Shown here: positions 60,701 to 64,000 of the stretch, piece after piece | Position numbering within the stretch: the stretch's first letter is position 1 | Layout: each line of letters begins with the position of its first letter | Origin: a virus | Virus record (IMG/VR): IMGVR_UViG_3300047510_003583 | Coordinates: 1 to 64,000 of that record | Direction: 5' to 3' (one strand) | DNA length: 64,000 nucleotides | Notes under the pieces: generated by a model | The model's input: the letters and a program-made list of their open reading frames with translations, nothing else | What the model was told of the DNA's origin: nothing | Database searches by the model: none | Translations under genes and position numbers: made by a program

Positions 60701-63534
60701 GTATAATCAGATGGTGGTTCAGTTAATCTTATTTGCCAATCAACACCTGAAATTCTAAAATATTGAATACTATTTAAATTTTGGCGTTGACCGGTATATA
60801 CAGCTACATTCGGTTCATTAGGAATTAAAAAGTTAACCAACTCATCAGGGGTTACATAATCGTAATCGCTCCATATAGTGTTTGACACCTTTGTAGCCGT
60901 TGGCGAGTCGGTAAATACTGATGATACTTGTCTATATGTTACACTGTAACTATTTTTATGATCGTATATATAAAACTCACCGGGGCTAAAAACCATATCA
61001 GAAGTAAGATTTGTAGTTCTCCAAGTACCATCTGCAGATAACACAGCTTTAATCCATATAGAGTCAGCTCCTATATCACCTTGACGGTACTTTGCAACAT
61101 AATACGGTAGTTGTAAATTTATATCTTCTGGGCTTCTTTTTAGATTATTTCTAAAATAATAGTAACGGGCACCGGCACTTAAGGCCATAGTTGAAGGTTC
61201 CCCACCAAAATTAACCCACTTACCGTAACTCCATCCTACATCATCGTTATTAGGGGTTAACTGATACCAGGCAAAATTATTAAGCCCGTAATCTCGTATA
61301 CTACTCATTACAGCAAATAGAGAAGGGCCCTGTATATAGTAATATTTTTCTTTCTTATCGACATCCAGTAAGTCTGCAGAAATTGTTCTATAGAACGGCA
61401 CAAAAAGACTACTAAGAGCACTTAACCCTTCATGATCTGTACCATACATTTGCGGGTACGTTAATAACCATTCAGCTAAATTAAACTTTGACGGAAAACC
61501 GCTTTCAGCTCCTGCTGCAGAAAAGTATCTATCATCAAGAACAATAAAATCCGCGCTACTATTATAATCAGTAAATTTTTGCCCGGGGTGACCAAACGGT
61601 GAAAAATTTACAGCTTTACAATTACAGGCATTAAAAGGAGTTAAAGTGTTTTTAGAAGATTTTAAAACAGAAATCTCGTAGAGTTTTTCTTTACGGTCAA
61701 GTTGAAGATATTCACAATCTAGAGAATGTTCTATGGTTTTAAAAACAGAAGAAAGCGGTACAGCTGTTATAGCTGCAACAGAATTCCAAATAAATGGTGT
61801 ATAGTCCCCTGCGTTAAAGCGGGCTGTAAAACTAGGTTGCTGAGGGCCGTCAGCTTTACTGTATTTTGTATAATCTGTTTGGTAGTCACTTAAGTTTTTT
61901 GAGGAAAGCCATGCAACCTCTGTAGCTTCTTCTGTTGTAGCTTGCGGGTATGGTATTTTGTAGATAACATCCCCTTTTTTAAATTCAGTAGCAGCAGTTG
62001 CATATGGTATTTTTATCTCGTTTAATAGTCGCGGTGTACACCAGTTGTCTGTTATCGTAAAAGGTATAGTTTCTTTTTCAATATCTTCATCTGTAAACTT
62101 AAAAATCGGCCAATATATTCTATTTTCTCCACCTACAATAGATAAATCAGTTTTATTACCGGCGTAATACCAATATTCTTGATGAGAATTTACGGCGCTG
62201 CTTTGGGTGTTTAATAATATTTTATCTGATTCAGAATACTGCTCTGTAGCATTAGCTCTAAAAACGTTTATGTCTTGTATATATAACGGGTCAAATGATG
62301 TTGTTGTGGGAGTGTAGCTCCAGTATTGTTTTAATATCTCTGTTTTTTCTTCAGGTTCAAGTGTTGTAAAAATCAACGAATTTTCTACCAAACTAGGACC
62401 AGTCCAAGGTAGTCCTTCACCGATTAAACCAAAGCCAGGGTATGGAAACTTGAATTTTACTTGCTTACCAACAGGTAAGTTTGTTACCATGTATGTTTGT
62501 AATTTCTTTTGAGAAGATTCTTCAAGCCATGCCCCTTCAATATCTAATTTTGTGACCTTATAAATTTTATCAACAAAAGGAAACCGTAGGGTAGGTGTTG
62601 TGGGGGCTGATAAAAAGTCGCTCTCGTTTAGTTTTACCGGGGCAGTTATTATTTCATAGTTTGGATTTATATTATCAAAACTTGTTGTCCAATAAAAAAG
62701 TGTGCTACCGGGCTTAAAGTCTAAAGTTTGATTAGTTGTTGTTACTGCTTTTTGACTTGCTTCTTTAATAACATCAACAATAAATGTTGAAGAACCGGAA
62801 AACTTTTTCTTTCGTACAGAATTTACTAATTCTGTAAAAAATGTCGTATTTACCCCTGTACTATAAAGCCAGTTGAGATCGTTTATATCTATATTTTTAC
62901 TATTAAAAAATTCTTGAGTTTTACTGGAAGTTAAATCAAAATAATTAGTAATGGGTTGATTTGGGGAAATATCAAAGTAGTTATGGGTATCGTAAAGCTC
63001 TTCTACACTTACTTTAAAACGATTCGATATTGCACTTAATTGTGGTATCTGATTATAAAAGTATGTTCCTGCTACATTAACAGCATAATTCTTTTTTGTA
63101 AAAGCAGTTAAAATATAACCGTAAAGTATATTTTCTAACCCTTTGTTCGTGCCTGCTACTTCAGATTTAGTCTTAATACCTTTAAGCTCTTCTCTCTGTT
63201 CGGTAAAAAAGACTGCAATATCTTTTAATTTACGACTAAAATAAGGTATAGAAAGTATAAGCTCGTCTTCGCTATCAAGATCTATAGTAGAATACCATTT
63301 TTCAGTTTCTTCATCTGAAAAGAAAACCTGTATTTTTGAAAGTAGGTCAAGATATTCTTGACGTAAAACGTACAAACCGTCAGTAACGAGTTTTGTTGTC
63401 TTATTACTCTCATACCATTCTTTTACGTAGCGATTATATAGATAAAAGCTTTGTTTGGTGTTTACATTAGGATTATAAAGTAACCACTCTTTATAAGGCA
63501 AAGGTATGTTTTTTTTATGTGTTATAGGTTCCAT
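57736..63534 (-). CDS. Giant virion protein (1932 aa) with WGDG/PKD-like repeats
   Basis: N-terminal 250 residues are helical/charged (MEPITHKKNIPLPYKEWLLY ...), possibly a baseplate attachment part. The rest is beta-rich and Ser/Thr/Tyr-rich. Near 1588 and 1641 two WGDG motifs (METEIFWGDGYSTKF, TIVWGDGEADFDAYN) mark PKD-like or surface-protein repeats. The C terminus is acidic. No enzyme motif was found. It is the first complete gene of the leftward giant-protein block and has its own late-type box 9 nt upstream. A long tail fibre or peripheral baseplate protein is likely but unproven. Confidence 0.65.
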   Translation of the reverse strand: MEPITHKKNIPLPYKEWLLYNPNVNTKQSFYLYNRYVKEWYESNKTTKLVTDGLYVLRQEYLDLLSKIQVFFSDEETEKWYSTIDLDSEDELILSIPYFSRKLKDIAVFFTEQREELKGIKTKSEVAGTNKGLENILYGYILTAFTKKNYAVNVAGTYFYNQIPQLSAISNRFKVSVEELYDTHNYFDISPNQPITNYFDLTSSKTQEFFNSKNIDINDLNWLYSTGVNTTFFTELVNSVRKKKFSGSSTFIVDVIKEASQKAVTTTNQTLDFKPGSTLFYWTTSFDNINPNYEIITAPVKLNESDFLSAPTTPTLRFPFVDKIYKVTKLDIEGAWLEESSQKKLQTYMVTNLPVGKQVKFKFPYPGFGLIGEGLPWTGPSLVENSLIFTTLEPEEKTEILKQYWSYTPTTTSFDPLYIQDINVFRANATEQYSESDKILLNTQSSAVNSHQEYWYYAGNKTDLSIVGGENRIYWPIFKFTDEDIEKETIPFTITDNWCTPRLLNEIKIPYATAATEFKKGDVIYKIPYPQATTEEATEVAWLSSKNLSDYQTDYTKYSKADGPQQPSFTARFNAGDYTPFIWNSVAAITAVPLSSVFKTIEHSLDCEYLQLDRKEKLYEISVLKSSKNTLTPFNACNCKAVNFSPFGHPGQKFTDYNSSADFIVLDDRYFSAAGAESGFPSKFNLAEWLLTYPQMYGTDHEGLSALSSLFVPFYRTISADLLDVDKKEKYYYIQGPSLFAVMSSIRDYGLNNFAWYQLTPNNDDVGWSYGKWVNFGGEPSTMALSAGARYYYFRNNLKRSPEDINLQLPYYVAKYRQGDIGADSIWIKAVLSADGTWRTTNLTSDMVFSPGEFYIYDHKNSYSVTYRQVSSVFTDSPTATKVSNTIWSDYDYVTPDELVNFLIPNEPNVAVYTGQRQNLNSIQYFRISGVDWQIRLTEPPSDYTGPTIFNYTSPPGQIPANYGVTLPFVPVTTGKYSIQSLTIRHYAGSSYGTVTFTPACPAVTCIPLQRETKVDAVREYPKANFMLNVPVSGWDICAYRPLSSAPHMKPFWVKTAPANGLLVQNNEFEFVDEYNFYSQPRPANDYIYGGQEISYTNAGNNIINWIQPIYYNLTDNSKKWKKINIVVDKNIPITENTNYSDYLTKATTTYPTPCISDMVIEQTNAGEMVKYVFFTSKTDLSINFTLSTINPNFLYVSGSNVNAITGTPFTPDFDYANLTNAHYPTIASINNINSLFSHEDLGGYFTYKNLGLLKYATNNIKTKPINTFEAPNISASNFSNSYGIASRGLSKETLSGGYVYDTTNSSWLKEAPYVSTSLTSPEITKTYPKFLGYQAKEESSRVSNTGVTTTKTRQSPWNGPKNDTWVVSKNFKPDFRGLINTDYWKTNQIGYLDDNILYKWTTDIYGNQYSLYKPNITSSLKEQKIVEGSVWVKNLGDDVKTASFMLSSIYDNFKYTTLHKYLTSNEIQDIEVFYDVLFLLMKGGMILLRLDYDYEKGVFKNILEDSNFIDYEKENGALQIEVPTSIPTGLLLQNVEFPPRIVNKISITNMLIDKYGDYVTYWTLKHNTPASINKLTVDTLSGMETEIFWGDGYSTKFAGTTSSSAHEFSIPVLSHNMPPEGVLSGVSIKTNNSAPVTIVWGDGEADFDAYNDEKYKHTYIYSATFTTITDHFLKKNSKFKLFKTNGILPDLDYVVTDVFNSKTFVVSGVNIPQAYDYNLIYGINSDSKPFLIGFDPVPVYNIAKSKHAILHTFSDYRYIGSWLEPNEQQIYFSYILPYYDGEVYQGFTPILYAFNLIDFTYKRVYPLKDTNLTQFQALKNLYITNITSTAFAYNNDSKTAVLTLIVDAQPQLAKNFKPFAKKIVKTVYGVMINIYLKQKPTFELDDIEVILPYENVVLLQENNDYMLQESFITDYYDNYNLDDGHFIEVEQ

Positions 63535-63543
63535 GCCTTAAGA

Positions 63544-63551
63544 TATTTATG
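63544..63551 (-). promoter_or_regulatory. Late-type promoter CATAAATA
   Basis: Leftward box 9 nt before the ATG at 63534, overlapping the stop of the upstream gene. Confidence 0.5.
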
Positions 63552-64000
63552 TTAGTAAGTTTTTGGTTAAAACGTAGTTAAACATTTCTTCCACTACCCC
63601 TTCGTCTTTATACCAGTCATTAACTTGAGTACTAGACAATAAAACAGTAGAAGGATTGTTCCAATCTATAAACGTATTATTTAAATTATTAGTGTTTGAA
63701 TATGTAACTCTATATATTTCTAATACATCAAACATATAATCTTGCAATTGTGGTATTTTTAAAATGGAGTATGGTATTGGTGTGTCTGTAGATAAAAAGA
63801 AGCCTGCAGAATTTGTTGAAACAGGTACAATATAGGTAAATTGACTGCGTGTTATAGGTTCTTTAATAAGAAGTATTTCCCCTGCAGTAACAAAAGAATA
63901 CGTAGTATTAATAGGTTCTAAATAAGCTGTGCTTAATTCAGTGTTCTTTGCAGAATAACCAAAAAGTTTTTTAAACGGTATGGATACCGTATTTATTAAT
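63547..64000 (-). CDS. C-terminal part of another virion protein, 5' end beyond the window
   Basis: The frame is open from base 64000 to the stop at 63547, so at least 150 C-terminal residues are visible and the gene begins outside. The visible part is beta-rich at first (KLFGYSAKNTELSTAYLEPI), then ends in helices (QDYMFDVLEIYRVTYS ... DEGVVEEMFNYVLTKNLLT). The TTG at 63747 is not a likely start. It precedes the giant gene at 57736 on the same strand and is probably another structural component. Function unknown. Confidence 0.6.
   Translation of the reverse strand, partial: LINTVSIPFKKLFGYSAKNTELSTAYLEPINTTYSFVTAGEILLIKEPITRSQFTYIVPVSTNSAGFFLSTDTPIPYSILKIPQLQDYMFDVLEIYRVTYSNTNNLNNTFIDWNNPSTVLLSSTQVNDWYKDEGVVEEMFNYVLTKNLLT

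Overview
The window is part of the genome of a large, AT-rich, tailed double-stranded DNA phage with a contractile, T4-like tail. This rests on a gp15-like tail sheath stabiliser (6685-7416), a gp14-like neck protein (30408-31118), a gp5-like baseplate hub/spike (8771-10855), a PhoH-type ATPase, a FEN-type 5'-3' exonuclease, and T4-late-like promoters (NATAAATA). Marine and freshwater T4-like phages commonly carry this set with 2OG oxygenases, HAD proteins and tRNA arrays. The host cannot be named from the sequence.

Layout. 1-6683 (+): fibre/adhesin genes (tandem repeats, glycine-rich tip, shared virion domain) plus a 2OG-Fe(II) oxygenase. 6685-14272: baseplate and neck genes and PhoH. 14324-19269: small genes, a tmRNA, a nuclease-like protein and membrane/GAF-like proteins. 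19333-22765: an RNA island with 16 tRNA genes, four unidentified structured RNA segments, terminators and a few tiny genes, among them a SemiSWEET-like transporter and a secreted papain-like protein. 22771-24377: a HAD protein, a DUF932-like gene with its own expression signals, and a tiny terminated RNA. 24407-32582: the lysis cassette (o-spanin, i-spanin, holin candidate, M15 endolysin), early genes, the exonuclease, the neck protein and an acidic scaffold-like protein. 32641-64000 (-): about 31 kb of very large virion proteins built from RCC1 and NHL propellers, LamG, PA14-like, PKD, YHYH and beta-helix modules.

Expression. Two promoter classes recur. T4-late-like [T/A/C]ATAAATA boxes and sigma70-like TTGNNN-N16/17-TANNNT promoters both lie only about 5-12 nt before start codons, mostly without a Shine-Dalgarno sequence. 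This predicts leaderless or nearly leaderless mRNAs. The late boxes front structural genes, the tmRNA and small RNAs. The sigma70-like boxes front the exonuclease, DUF932-like, SemiSWEET and small early genes.

The most unusual content is: two complete seven-repeat RCC1 propellers in tail proteins; a hub spike whose OB fold is interrupted by two murein-enzyme-like modules; a tmRNA with an apparent 35-codon tag; an initiator-like tRNA and a Ser tRNA with anticodon ACT; and several promoter/terminator-bounded non-coding RNAs.
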